Origin: Plantago major
Lineage: Eukaryota > Streptophyta > Magnoliopsida > Lamiales > Plantaginaceae
Assembly (NCBI GenBank): GCA_026545765.1
Contig: CM048841.1
Location: 70,740,217-70,804,216 of the forward strand
DNA length: 64,000 nucleotides
Direction of reading: 5' to 3'
Part shown: piece by piece, positions 8,310 through 21,152 of the stretch
Position numbering within the stretch: the first letter of the stretch is position 1
Layout of the letters: each line of letters begins with the position of its first letter
The notes under the pieces: model-generated
What the model saw: only the letters and a program-made list of their open reading frames with translations
What the model was told of the DNA's origin: nothing
Database searches by the model: none
Translations under genes and position numbers: made by a program

Positions 8310-11300
8310 TCAATCAGCAGATCTATGGATCAATTTGTAATTCCTATCCCCAAACCTTTTGATATCATCCGAGTAGTCAAAGAGCAAAGTCCCGACTATC
8401 ATCTCAAGAGCCTTCGCAAATCCACAAACTTCCTTGTAGGTTTCGGTGGAATTTTTCTTGGCAAACTGTTTGACCCACAGATACTTTCTCCATTTCCAGG
8501 CATGCTCGATTATGATATCTGATAGCTTGAAGTATTCATATATGATCTTCAGATATCTGATGTCACCCTTGTATTGATCTTCAGTCATGTAGAAGGACTC
8601 ATAGGGTTCCACATCAAGTCTTGCTCAGTGCTCGCTCCAAAGGTTGGAATTCTGCACATCATCTGGCTTCCCATAGGGACAATCATCAGAGAGGTTCTTT
8701 TTCATGGCTACTATTCTCTTAATTACTTCAAAATCCAACCAGGCTTTGATGTGGTTGGTATTAATCAAGACTGGCTTGTCTTTTCTCCATGCCATGAGCT
8801 GTATATGGATTGGTTCTGGAAATTTTTCATTTACCAGTAAGTGCTTGAGTTCCAAAATCCAGTAGACATTCTTCTGATTAACGCATCTGTAGACAGAGGA
8901 GTCATTGTTGGTATTTACATACTCAATCTTAGCTTCTTCAGGCCTGAGTGGTAGTTGAAGTTTTCTTTGTTCAGCTCTCAGCCTGTTCCTCCTTTGTCTT
9001 GAATTTTCCCTTGGGGGATTGCTTGAAGAACCACCCTGGATTGACTTGGTATTTTCAGAGGGTGTTTTAGCTGCCAAAGGCTTTGCAACTATGGGCTCAG
9101 ATAGGCTATCAACCTTTTTTTCTTTTTCTGTGAAGAGGAGCTTCATCTTCATCAGTCTCTTCATCATCATCAAGATTAATTCTTGTGAAAGTTTTGCAGC
9201 CTTCTTCATTGCCCTGGAATTTGATTTGGCCTTCTTCTTCTTCTTCTTCTTCTTCTTCTTCTTCTTCTTCTTCTTCAGAAGACTCATCAATCCCTCTTAC
9301 TTGTCTTCTCCTTGGAGCCTTGGTACTCCTTAGAGGTTTCTATGCCCTGGCCCTTGTTGTCATTCCTTTTTCAGGAAGTTTCTGAGTGGTGGCCACTATT
9401 CGTAGAGCAGTATGACTAGAGGAGGGCTCATTTATTCTGAGATGTGGTTGTTCAGAATTTTCTTTTGTTTCCTCTTCCTCTTCCTTTATGAGCAACTTGA
9501 AATCCTTCCCCCTTAGTCATTGATGACTGACTAAGAATCACGAAGGATTCTGAAAGGGAGTCAAAGTTGCCCTGCAAATAGTCAGCAAAGAACTAACCGT
9601 TTCTATATTAGCCTGAGCTCGATTTTGTCTCGATAAGACATGTTTCCTTATCGCTGAGCTCGACAAGGCCTTGAATAGCATCTCGCTTCCAAAGAAAGAT
9701 AGCTAGCCTCTTCAAAGGCTTTTGCAGTCAAGTTTTGGTCATCATCCCTAACCATGCCTAGGTCTTTCTGAGCAACGACCATACTGGTTGTTCTTTGAGT
9801 GATGAGCTCAGTGAATGTCTTCATTTCTGCAAGGACTGATGTAATGGAAGCTTTATCTTGAGAAGACAACTTCTTTTTCAATTTCGCCAGTACTTGATAT
9901 ATGTTCAAGTATTCATTGAGTCGACATTCGGCACTTGCTAAATATTTTAGAGCAATCACCTTTTCAAATGAGAAACCGCTATGTTCATTATGTGTTCGCC
10001 AATGCCTTGTCTTCTTCATCATCCGAGTCATCACTAGTAATCTTCATCCTCTCGACATTTTCATCAATGTTTTCTAGTCCAAAGAACCATCTCGTAGACG
10101 GGTTTTGCCTTCAAAGAGGAGGATGGTATATCTTCGTAATGCGCCTTAACATCATGCTTGTTTCAGATACTTGCTCAAGATTCAATTCCTCAAAGAATTG
10201 CCCTAACAACAAGTCGAGTTCTTTCATTTCAAAGATAAGCTTCCATTTCCTCGATTGTTTGATCTTCACTTTGGAGCTTTGTTTTAGATTCAGCTATCTT
10301 CTTCCATTGAAGATTTAGTGTTGTTCTTCCTCCAATAGTTGTTCGAGTTGAGCAACTCGCTTGTGCATCCAATATTTTCTCGAAAGTGTTGTTCAGAGTG
10401 CTCAACTACTTGTTCAAGAGAGTCCTTTGTCGGGGAGATGGACGGGTGGATTTCGAGGAGATGGAGGAGGGATTTTGTGATGTCCTCTCAAGCAGTGCTT
10501 TTCAAAGAATCGAGGTATTATTACCTTGTGCAATCCCTCGTGTCCCTGGTGTAGGGGCATCATCATCATCCTTCTTATCATCCTCATCCTTGTGATGGTC
10601 AGAAGGAGGTTCTTCATAGTCATTCTCATCGCCTCCTTCTCTTCATCTTCAGAGACCAGATTGATCACTTATGGAATAGTGACCATTTGCCCATTAACTT
10701 CCTCTTGCTCAGAGGGTATGAATTGTAGAGTTTGGGGGCAAAGTAGGCTTGAATGCCATCTGCATTCTGGTCTGACCATTTGCCTTTTCAATGAGCTTGT
10801 GTGCTACTTCCTTTATGAAGTTCTTATTCATCAACGTGGCAAATGCATATTGCTCAGTTGGAAACATTGCATGCACATAATTCTCCAAGTCAAATGCTCT
10901 TGCTCTTCCGTAGGTGATCCGTGACCTTGTGATTTCAAACAGATCGAGCATCCGAAGTTTCTGCCATTTCTTGAAACACTTTAGATGTTTTGGCAGAGTA
11001 TGAGCCTTGAAGAATGGAAGTAGGTCCTTGTTCAAATCTTCAGGGACCACTAAGGCACTAGCTTGAGCCTGAAAGAGATAGTTTTGAGTTAGTTTCAAAA
11101 CTTTTAGTAGATATCTGAGTTTTAGAGTATTCAAGTATCTATCTTACCTGTGCAACAGCAACAGGCTCAGAAGGTTGGACTATTGAGGTTTCAGGTGCCT
11201 CAGATATCTTGGTTTGATGAGGAGACTTGGAAGTCTGATTCTCAGCATCCTCTCTTTCTTTTTGAACCTGAGATAAAAAAAAACAACATAACACTTAGAA

Positions 11301-13734
11301 ATCTGTCAGGAGAGAAACACTTAGACAACTTGATATCTGAGATGTCAATTACCTCCACAGTAGGAGGCTCAGATACTTGTCTCTCAGAAACTTGTACGCT
11401 TCTCGTATTTTCTCCGTGATGAAGGTTTGGGCCTCATCAATTTCCATTGTCGAGGGATCGAGGGCAATTCCCCGTAAACTTCTACTGCTGAGCCTATGAG
11501 TAGAAAGTGTTAAGTATTTAGAAAATGATCGAGTATTATTATGAAGAATATAGATATCGAGATATATACCTTCTCAATAGAAGGCTCAGATATTAGTTCG
11601 CCGAGACTTTGTGAGTCTCCGGTTGATTCTCGACGAGTTAGCTTCTCATTTCATCATTTTTCTTCTCAGTTGGAGCCTATTAGAAACAAACACTTTAGTA
11701 TTATTCATATGTATAAAGCATATATCTGAGATGTTATATCTTAAGGAACTTTCTTCTACCTGCGAGACAGGCTCCTGTTCCTTAAGTGGTGAGGCTATGG
11801 AATCCTCCTTCTCAGATTCTGAGGCAAGCTTTCTAGCTTCCTCTTGTTCTTATGTTTCTAATGCAGCCTGTAACAAAGAAATTTTATTAAATAACAAGAT
11901 TAATAAACACAAAATATCACAAGTAGAGAATTAAACTATTCACCACCGAGCAAAGGTCAGTCGATTGGTCTCGAACTTGTGACCTTCTATGCTTTGGTCT
12001 TGTTGTGCCATTTCATTTTCTTTGTTTGAAGTTTCGTACTTTGACCTTTCCCGAGTGACTAACTCAGCTTTCCCTGCTTGATCATTCCGAGCAGTGTCTC
12101 TTTGATCCTCTCTAGAGTTGGGGAACCCGCCATTTGCAGGATTTTCTTCAAAGATATTGCATTGTCGGTATGTTGAAATGGAGTTCATCGACCATTTCAT
12201 CAACCACTTGTGGTCGCTATGTTGTGGTTGTTGTGGTTGTCCGGAAGCGTAAATTTGAGCATTTGAGAGCTCTTCCAGATATTTAAGTGTGGTGTTGACA
12301 TCGCCTACCAATACTAGGTCACCACCATCGTGGCTTCTTGAAGTTGTTTATACGTGACTTTCCCTAATGGTGTGTTGGCACCAACAACCTTTTATATAGG
12401 TGCTTGCTTAGCAACCTTTGAGCTAGTTGCTTTCTCAGCAACCTTGGACCTTTTGGTCCTCTTTCCCTTGGCCTTGGTTACTTTTTCAGTAACCTTGGGG
12501 GCTTGGATCTTCTCCTCGTCTGATTCGTCATCGAAATCTGGAACGGAGTTATCAACAATCCCTGCTGCTTCTGCAGAGAGAGTTTGATGTTTCTCACTGT
12601 TTTTATCAGCATTGATAAGTTCATCTGCAAGGCACTGCATTGATGTGTTCATCTGCATTGATGAGTTCATCAGCAGTGGCGGCAGGTATCTGAGAGTCGA
12701 CATCCATAGAGGGTATGCCTTCTGATTTGCCAGCAGACTTCTTTTGTGAAGTTCTGGGCCTCTTGGTCGCAATGGAACCTTCAGATACCTCATCAGTCTT
12801 TCATTTCATGGAACCTTTATGAGATGCAGTAACTTTTTTCATCATGTTTGTATACTCATATTTGTAGAGCAGGTTACTGTTGGCAATGTCTGCCATCTCT
12901 CTGAGCTGAATGCCAAGGCACTCCAGTAAGTAGCAAATTTTCAGTCCATAGCTTACTGTGGCTTTTGGCTCAGCAAGGCCTTTAACGATTTTAGGCTCAA
13001 AGCCTTGTATCTTCTTCACAAATTTCATGAAGGCGTACTTCCCCCAATTAAAATGGTTTTCCAAATTTTGTCTTGTTGATTCAACAAGAACATCATCATC
13101 TAGCTGCTCGCTTATCCGTCAAGACCTCCTTGTAGACCATCAAAGCATCTGAAGGACACATGCCAACACATCCCAAGGACCAACAAATGTCCGTCCTTAT
13201 GTCGAAGTTTAAAGTCGATGGGTGTGTCCGGCTTGTCAAGATCACACACATCATCAGATAGTTTCTTCACACCTTCAAGGAGATCTTCATCCTCGTGTCA
13301 ATTATAAAATCCTTTCCAAGATTTTGAAGTTCAAATAGCTCACGTAAACTGCTTCATCCAACAGATTTCTTGCCCTGGACTTTGGTCTTGATAGACACTA
13401 TCTCAAAGGCCTTCATAGACTTTGGAGATAATCGTGAGTTATTATAAAATTCTGTGACATCCAAAGAAGAAACTCCATCGAAGAGCGTATAGAAAGCCCT
13501 TGATTTGTGCCTTTTCAAGCATATCAAGTACCAAATTCTCGTTTTCTATCGCAGCCTACCGTGCATTCCTCAATCATGGCACCACCCCAAATCATCCTGT
13601 GATTTGAAGTCCAATGATCAGGATTGAACTCTCCAATCAACCGATTATTTGTTATAACCAAGATCGGTGCTTGCTTTTCAAAAAGCATCGTATGTAGTAG
13701 CTGGGATTTCGAGTAAAGCACGCTTGGGAGCCAT
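8310..13734 (-). pseudogene. Sirevirus extra gene downstream of pol (outer copy, broken)
   Basis: The start ATG (13732-13734, MAPKR-type in the sister copies) and the end near YSDDIKRFGD are recognisable, but the frame is broken many times. All five introns of the plus-strand copy are present with splice signals. Examples on the minus strand are GTTACAG/GCTGCATTAG, GAGAAG/GTATATATC, CTCATAG/GCTCAGCAG, GTGGAG/GTAATTGA and CTTTCAG/GCTCAAGC. The region is rich in CG where the sister copies have CAG/CTG, so part of the damage may be sequence error. The encoded regions match the description given for 46824-52407. Function unknown. Confidence 0.75.
9231..9276. repeat. TTC/GAA microsatellite coding poly-Glu
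   Basis: About 15 uninterrupted triplets, read GAA on the minus strand inside the extra gene just after the GIDESSE-type segment. The sister copies have a much longer tract (21153-21295) or a very short one (51513-51529). Confidence 0.9.
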
Positions 13735-14690
13735 CTCTTTAAATAGTGAAGTTTTGAAAATGAGAAGAGATTAAGGTAGGAAATTAGTGATTCTTTGCAG
13801 AAAAACTAAGAGGGAATCAGAAGTTGCAGAGAGATTTGAGAGAATTTTGCAGATTTTGTGCAAGAGCATTGTAGGATTATGCGAAAGTGATTTCTTTTGC
13901 CAAAATCCTATATATATATAGCAGTGTAATTCCAATAGACAAAAATACACTAATTAATTTTGTGCATTTGTATCCTGTAATGCAAGTATATGCGGTAAAA
14001 TTGCTTTGCATTAAATGCTTAGTGGGCCACGCCCCAGTTTTTACACCCACTATTTTACAGAGAATTAATCTCGCCTTTAAAATGGAACCCATTTCATCAA
14101 TTGTCGATTGCTTTTTTCAAGAATGATCACAATCAACCCATGTGATTGTGCCCAATTAATCTAATTTTCGCGATTAGCTATCAAGCATTTCTTCCGTGTG
14201 ACTAAGGGACAATTTTTGTATCCGAGTCTATCTCACACTCAAGATTCTGCTCATGTTTTACACAAAGATAGAAATAACACAAATTTCAAGAGAGTAGTTG
14301 ATCGCAAACAATGTTTATTCTCTTTGTGGTTCCCTCACTAAGTGATCTAGATATCCGAAAATTGCCTCTAAATCTTCAAATAGCCATTTTACCTTTAACT
14401 TTTGATATCCGAAAATTCGCCTTTATACTTGTTTGCTAAGTGTTTCACCTTTGCCTTTGATATTCTCGGATTCGCTCCGTATATCTTATCTCTCCTTTTC
14501 CATTCTTAATCATACCGAAGTTCTTGTCTCACTCACATTCTTAGCTTCTTTAGTATATGAGTTCCCGCCTGATACCCTTTTTTTGTTTGAATATCTAGAT
14601 GCCTCGATCCATATCTTTCTCCTTCTCAATCCTCATCTCGTAGATTAGAACTTTTCAGCCTTTGGTAACTCCATTAACCCAAGACTATGT
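13735..14690 (-). promoter_or_regulatory. internal promoter region of the extra gene (outer)
   Basis: Non-coding stretch between the RNase H remnant and the extra-gene start. A long TATA box (13909-13920 on the plus strand, TATATATATA read on either strand) lies about 180 bases before the ATG. The TATA and its flank are conserved in both other copies at a similar distance, suggesting a separate transcript for the extra gene. No coding region is seen here. Confidence 0.5.
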
Positions 14691-16290
14691 CTCAAGGTTA
14701 AGTACCGCTTTCTTGCAAAGGCTTTGTAAGGATATCCGCAAGTTGGTCTTCGCATCAATCTTGAGTATCTCTATATTGCCTTTTCAAAATGGTCTCTAAT
14801 GAAGTGGTGTCTAACATCAATGTGCTTTGTTCTTGCATGAAACTTAGGATTCGAAGTTATGCAATAGCACTTCAGTGTCACGTAAAATCGGAATTTTCTC
14901 ATCGACCTCATAGTCTCCGAAGTTGTTGTTGTATCCACAAGATTCGTGGAAGCACAACACCCAAAGTTAATATATTCAGCTTCGTGGTAGATGTGGCAAT
15001 TGAGTTTTGTTTCTTTCGAACCATGATATTAATCGCACCAAGAAATCGACAAGTTCTCGAGGTGATTTTTCTATCAAGCAATGATCCAAAGATGGTCAAG
15101 ATCGTAATAGACAATTAAACTCAATCCACGCCTTTTTGACACCACAATCCAACTTCTAAAGACTCCATTACATACCTTAATATTTTCATAACAATGTTGT
15201 AGTGTGATTGCATCGATTTGTCTCAAATCTAGCACACTCCTCACCGTGATATTGAATATCGTGTCTACTTCAAGTGAGGTACAAGAGAGACCCAATCAAT
15301 TTCCTATACTTGTGTTCTTCAATACTCTTTCGATTCAAGATAGGTCATTTCGGTTCCAATGCTCATAGGTATCTTAGCATTCTTTTCGTAAGGCTTTAGA
15401 TTAAACTTGTTGAGCATGTCCTTTGCATACTTTGTTTGACTAATGAATATTCCATCATTAAGTTGCTTGACTTGCAATCCTAGGAAGTAGTTTAGTTCTC
15501 CCATCATGCTCATCTCAAATTTACTTTTCATGAGCTCAAAGAAAGTCTTCACAAAGTTGCTTATCTTTAGATCAAAATATAATGTCATCAACATATACTG
15601 ACTAGAAGTAGTTTCCTTCATGGTTCAAAGTAAAGAGTGTTTTATCAACATCTCCTTTCTTGAAGCCACTTTCCAAAGAAGTATTTGGCTAAAGTATCAT
15701 ACCATGCCGGGTGCCTGCTTTACCATACAGAGCTTTCAAGTTTATAAACCATTCTACTTTCGAGGAAACCTCAAAGCCGGTGGTTGTTCAACATAGACTT
15801 CTTCAAAGAAGTTCACCGCTTAGGAATGCACTTTTAACATCCATTTGATAAACTTTAAAGTCATTATGAGTGCAAAAGGCTAGAAATAGTCTAATTGCGC
15901 CCAATCTTGCAATCGGAGCATATGACTGTCAAAATCTAGTCCTTCCGTCTGGGTGAATCCTCGACAACCAACCTTGCTTTGTTTCCGGTTATTTCAACAG
16001 ACTCATTCATTTTATTTCGAAACCCACTTGGTTCCAATTACGTATATTCCACAACAAATGGAACAAGTTTCCAGACTTTGTTTCTCTCAAATTGATCCAA
16101 CTCTTCTTGCATTGCAGAGATCCAATCTTGATCCTTCAATGCTTCTTCTATAGTTTTAGGTTCAATATTTGAGATGAAACATCCATAAAGAGAGTCAGCA
16201 ATTGCTCTCCTAGTTCTAACTCCTTGGTCTAAAGGATCATCACATCCTCAAGTGATGATTTTTTATTCATTTCATAATGGGTTTTGAACT
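14691..16290 (-). pseudogene. copia reverse transcriptase and RNase H remnant (outer)
   Basis: Pieces in shifted frames match the better-preserved nested copy at 26738-28330. They include the segment around [19 protein letters not shown] (about 15440-15520) and the RNase H neighbourhood around 14900-15100. No continuous open frame remains. The right end near 16341 is a deletion junction: the sequence jumps directly to the spacer region upstream of protease. About 2.7 kb present in the nested copy (28384-31117), including protease and integrase, is missing. Confidence 0.75.
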
Positions 16291-16324
16291 AGTAGGATCA
16301 ATATCATTTTGATCTGAATGTGAA

Positions 16325-16648
16325 TCAATATGATCTTGATTCATCATCACTTTCATATGTATAACAAGAAGTATGTGTTACCTCATCAGCCATTAGACAA
16401 GGTTCAATGTTGGAGATATCTGGAAAGATTTCTTCAGCCACTCCACACACTTCTTTCTTCTTTTGACCAAAGTCAACCACTTCATGAGAGACACCACACA
16501 TCTCCGGAGAAGGCAAGCAGGAATCATCCGAGTCTTCATCCTCGTAATCGTAATCAATGTCTAGGCATCCAAATGATTTGTATCTTTCTTTCCTTAGTGA
16601 GCAGAGCTCTCTGACCTCTCTTGAAGTTTCTTCTATCTTTCTTGTCAC
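16325..16648 (-). pseudogene. gag-pol spacer with acidic and coiled-coil character (outer)
   Basis: The open frame contains an acidic run (DYDYEDEDSDDS), then PSPEMCGVSHEVVDFGQKKKE and a segment ending HTSCYTYESDDE. It corresponds to the N-terminal part of 30773-31320 in the nested copy. No enzyme family is recognised. In the nested copy the continuation is strongly coiled-coil-like. Confidence 0.55.
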
Positions 16649-17693
16649 CTATCTTTAGCTTGTTGAGGGTAGGGCAATCCTTTTTGAAATGACCAGGTTA
16701 TCGACAATAGAAATGTATCGCTTCCGATTTCGCTTCCTCAAGATTAGATGCTTGCTGAGTCGGCTTGTTCAGCGAGCTTGACAGATGCATATTTTTGTAC
16801 TGGTGATAATTTGAGCCTAGATGCTTTTTCACTTCTCTTCGCTTTTCTTCTCAATCTCCCGACCGACATATTTTCTCATTTGCTTTTATGCCTAGAGCAT
16901 CTTCCTCACCATTTCGGTATCCTTCTTTCGTAAGTACTCAGGTTACTAAAGCAACATTGTGAACTTTCTCAAAGAATTGTTTGTTCTCTCCGAGTAGTTT
17001 CATAGTCGATGAGCTAAGTGGGAAAAGAGTTCTACCGAGTGATATTTGGCATTCCTCGTTGAAATAAAATACCGAGTGTTCCCGCTTTGATTCAACCTTC
17101 TCGATAGTCTTCACCTTTCAGAGTTAGAGTATCTCACTTTCACCAAGTGCAGCCATTTCGCTCATCAAAGTTGTGAACCGGAAATCTAGTTCTTCAAGAG
17201 TCTCTGTGGGACCTTGTTTAAAGTTTTGGAATTTGAGCTTCAAAACTTCGAACTTATTTTCCTTTGTTTTCTCAGTGCCGATACAGATTTTCTCAATCAC
17301 TGCTATTATTGCTTTTTGCACCCCACAGCTTTAATCGTATGTGCTCGAGTGGAACGATGATGATATTATGAGCCCGACCATCCAAATGATTTATCTTGGC
17401 ATCTTCCGATGTCCGTAGCTCTCCGGACTTCGCTCAGAATAACTCGACTAGTAGGTCTTCCACTGGTTAAAGCACCTGTTTGTGAAGAACCACCACTTGG
17501 TTCTTCATCAGTGGGAACTCTGTCTCTACTATTAGAAACCTCCATGACCTGCTTGAGTTGTTGAATGACTATGGGGCCATTCTTTATTACTTCGATCATT
17601 TCATCACTGATGACTTCTAGGTGGAGCATCATGTTGTTCTTCCGTTTCTCATAATTCCTCTGGCTTGAGAATTGGAGCGTCACTTAAAGACAT
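16649..17693 (-). pseudogene. copia gag (outer, broken)
   Basis: It starts at the ATG 17691-17693 and shows the conserved N-terminal part (NYEKRKNNMMLHLEVISDEM, then IEVIKNGPIVIQQLKQ). Next come a central part (KFEVLKLKFQNFKQGPTETLEELDFRF) and a damaged CCHC knuckle near 16680-16720. The knuckle matches CFYCxxPGHFKKDCP but with a stop at one position. Gag packages element RNA in virus-like particles. Frames are shifted at least three times. Confidence 0.75.
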
Positions 17694-17792
17694 CCCGCAG
17701 CAAACACACTAAATGTATAAATCAAGTGTAGGTGAAAAGTGCTAGTGGGCACTTATTCGATCTAGGTTCAGCGTAAGGCTTGGGAACCTCCC

Positions 17793-17804
17793 CGCCCGAT
17801 ACCA
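17793..17804 (-). other. primer-binding site, mutated (outer)
   Basis: Two bases inside the LTR end, the minus strand reads TGGTATCGGGCG. Both other copies read TGGTATCAGAGC, complementary to the 3' end of plant initiator-Met tRNA. The changes would weaken priming, or they belong to the CAG-to-CG artefact described in the findings. Confidence 0.65.
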
Positions 17805-17806
17805 CT

Positions 17807-18252
17807 TGTTGGTCCAGATAACGGCAAAGGGATAAGACTAGAGGGGGGGGGGGTGAATAGTCTTTTACAACTTTTGTCGATAACCACAAATTCTAAGATA
17901 TTAGTGAAAATATCTGATAATTAATTTCAGAGAGCGGAAGACTATTCTGTGATAAGTGCACGTCTCGAAGATATGTAAAACTCAAAGAAGGTAAAAAAGC
18001 AAGTAATAAATTGCGTAAAGTAACAATCGATCTTTATAGTGGTATCTGAAGGTTGCATAATCCTTCAACTAATCCACTTCGGCCTTTCTCAGACCTAGAA
18101 TCCACTAAGACAGATAATTGAGTTAGTCTTACAAATATCTTCTCTCGATTCCTAAATACACTAGGTTCCCAACCAAGTGTTCCTCGAGTTATTCCCCACT
18201 TTCTCACCAAGTACTTCGTACTCAGAAACCTTTTGAGCTATTCCTTAGTTTC
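17807..18252 (-). mobile_element. 5' LTR of the outer Sirevirus, part 1
   Basis: It starts TGTTGGTCC beside the primer site and runs into the hairpin repeat, where the nested element interrupts it after CCTTAGTTTC. Its continuation is at 34115. Confidence 0.85.
18248..18252. repeat. target duplication GTTTC of the nested element
   Basis: An identical GTTTC follows the nested element at 34115-34119. Removing one copy restores the LTR hairpin CTTAGTTTCCCAAACTAAG exactly. This proves a transposition into the LTR rather than an assembly join. Confidence 0.9.
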
Positions 18253-19867
18253 TGTTGGTCCATATAACAGCAAAGTAAAAGACTAGAGGGGGGGGGGGAG
18301 GGGGGGTGAATAGTCTTTTAAAACTTTTGTCGATAAACACAGTTTCTCAGATATCTGATACTTAATTTCAGAGAGCGGAAGACTTTTCTGTGATAAGTGC
18401 ACGTGCTCAGCAAGATAAGTGTAAATACTTTGCAAGATAAATAAAGCAAGTAATAAACTACAGAAAGTAAATAACACAAGTCTTTTTATAGTGGTATCTG
18501 AAGGTGGCGTAATCCTTCAACTAATCCACCTCGGCCTTTCTCAGACCTAGAATCCACTAAGACAGATAATTGATGTAACCTTACAAATATCTTCTCTTGA
18601 TTCCTAATTACACTAGGTTCCCAACCAAGTGTTCCCCCTGAGTTATTCCCCGGCTTTCACATCCAAGTACTTCCTGTACTCAGAAACCTTTTTGAGCTAT
18701 TCCTTAGTTTCCCAAACTAAGTACTTCCTGTGCTCAGTAACCTTGGAGTTATTCCTTAGTTTCCCAAACTAAGTACTTCCTGTACTCCACGCCGATTAAG
18801 GTGTTGGTTAAGGTAAATTGTCAGGTGACTTCTTTAATAACTTGTTCAGTTATTCAGATAGCTCTATGAATCAAGTATACTTAATACACTTTGCAATGTA
18901 TGGTATCTTGTTCTTTACTGGCCCAAGTCTATGATAAGTGTTCAAGAGAATGAAACTCATATATGAAATCTTAGTTCAACTCTTTCACAAATAACAACGC
19001 TTGTTAAGGATCAGGACACTTAGAATTTTTGTGCTACTTAGAATCAAGAGCTTTGGTCGCAACAGAAAGCTTAAAGGTAAGTAGTTTGCTTGATAGATCT
19101 TATGAGAATATTCAATATAGGTTCAGTGATCTAAGGTGTTCAGTGTGTGTTCTCAAGTAGTCTAAGTGTTGATATTTATAGATGAATTTGAGTGCTGTTT
19201 GAATAGTATCCATTAGGCTTAAATCAAATTCAAAATATTGATATCTGAGTATAGTACTGTAGCAGGTTTGTCTTCTTTTTCAGAAGCTACCATTTTTGTT
19301 CAGACATTTCTGTCCGCGCATTTAATGCACTGTACTATACTTTGTCCTGTAGTGTCAACGGAACTATGCACGCTTTCTGAAGCTTTGCACGTCCTTTTCC
19401 AGAGATTATCACAACTCCAGATACCACTTGTTAAGAATATATTATTTCCCGGAAACATAATCTTTATCCAAGGTATCTGAGTGTAGATATCTGTGGGCAC
19501 TTTTCCTCGTTTCGGAAACCTTTTAATTCTCAGATATCTTTTGCAACACTGTTCATTTAAAAACGCTTGTGTCTTCAAGATATCTGGTCATAGGTATCTG
19601 AAGAACCTTTGTCTTCAGCAATCTTGTGCAGTCTTCAAGTCGTCAAAATTGTTGAACTTTTCCTGCTGGACGTCTTCTTCTTGGTCTACTTCAGAAAATA
19701 AAAATTACATTTCGAGACCTAACATCCTATACAAGATTTGCTAGACTATCATACTTAGTGAGTTTCCTCTTTTATAGTGTTCAAGTGAACCAAGTGTACT
19801 AACCACCTTTCTGAGCTAAGATAAGTCATTAGTTTGCTGATCAAAATCTAAATAGATATTCCTAACA
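18253..19867 (-). mobile_element. 3' LTR of the nested Sirevirus
   Basis: It starts TGTTGGTCC and ends ATTCCTAACA, length 1615 bp, and pairs with 32485-34114. It contains the G run (interrupted by A), the hairpin repeat and a minus-strand TATA at 19173-19180. Confidence 0.9.
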
Positions 19868-19886
19868 AATTTCCCCCATTTTGATC
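19868..19886 (-). other. polypurine tract (nested)
   Basis: The minus strand reads CAAAATGGGGGAAATT directly before TGTTAGG of the LTR. Confidence 0.8.
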
Positions 19887-21152
19887 AGTCAACGATGACT
19901 ATCTGACCTATTACAAATATGGATGAGGAAACAATCCCCTACTTAATCATTTCTTATGATCTTTCTGTTGATATAATTAAGTGCAGAAAGTAAACATCAA
20001 CCAAATCACAAGGTGTGATCTTTGCTGACAAGTTATCTTTTATAGAAAAAGATATCTGAGAGTAAGTTCATCAGATATGTTACAGAGAAAGTTTACAGAT
20101 AACTTTAGTACATAATACAATTCAGCTCAGTCAGCAAGATACAAAAATACATAGTAAATTAGGACAACAGGATTAACCAAGCTCCAAGTAGACATCCTAA
20201 TAAACTAGTCTTCAACACTTCAAGTCTTCAAAAGCAGTTCCATGGATCAATCTGCAAATTTCCAATCACCAAACCTTTTGATATCATCAGAGTAGTCATA
20301 GAGAAGTGTTCTGACAATCATCTCTATGTCTCTGGCAAATCCACAGACTTCCTCAGAAGTTTTGGTAGGATTTTACTTGGCAAAATGCTTGACCCACAGA
20401 TACTTTCCCCACTTCCAAGCATGCTCGATTCTGATATCTGATAGTTTGAAGTATTCATATATGATCTTCAGATATCTGATGTCACCCTTGTATTGATCTT
20501 CAGTCAAGTAGAAGGACTCATAGGGTTCCACAACAAGTCTTGCTCTTGTGCCTGTTCCAGTGATGTTGGGAATTCTGTGCACATCATCTGGCTTTCCATA
20601 AGGACATACATTAGAGAGGTCCTTCTTCATGGCTTCTATTCTATTGATTACTTCAAAATCCAACCAGGCTATGATGTGGTTGGTGTTAATCAAGATTGGC
20701 TTGTCCTTTCTCCATGCCATGAGCTGCTTATGGATTGGTTCTGGAAATTTTGAATTTACCAGTAGATGCTTGAGTTCCAGAGTCCAGTAGCCATTCTTCT
20801 GATTAATGCACCTGTAGACAGAGGAGTCACTGTTGGTCTTCACATATGTAATCTTGGCTTCTTCAGGCCTGAGTGGTAGTTGAAGTTGTCTTTGTTCAGC
20901 TCTCAGCCTGTTCCTCCTTTGTCTTGAATTCTCCCTTGGGGTATTGCTTGAAGAACCACCCTGGATAGACTTGGTATTTCCAGAGGGTGTTTTAGCTGCC
21001 AAAGGCTTTGCAGCTATGGGCTCAGTTAGGCTTTCAATTTTCCTTTTTCTGTGAAGAGGAGCTTCATCTTCATCAGTCTCTTCATCATCATCATCAAGAT
21101 TAATTCTTGTGAGAGTTTTGCAGCCTTCTTCATTGCCCAGGGATTTGATTTG

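Noticed and set aside
9019..9385. Plus-strand ORFs with poly-Phe or poly-Ser (also at 21051-21419)
   Set aside because: They are antisense readings of the GAA/TTC triplet tract in the extra gene.
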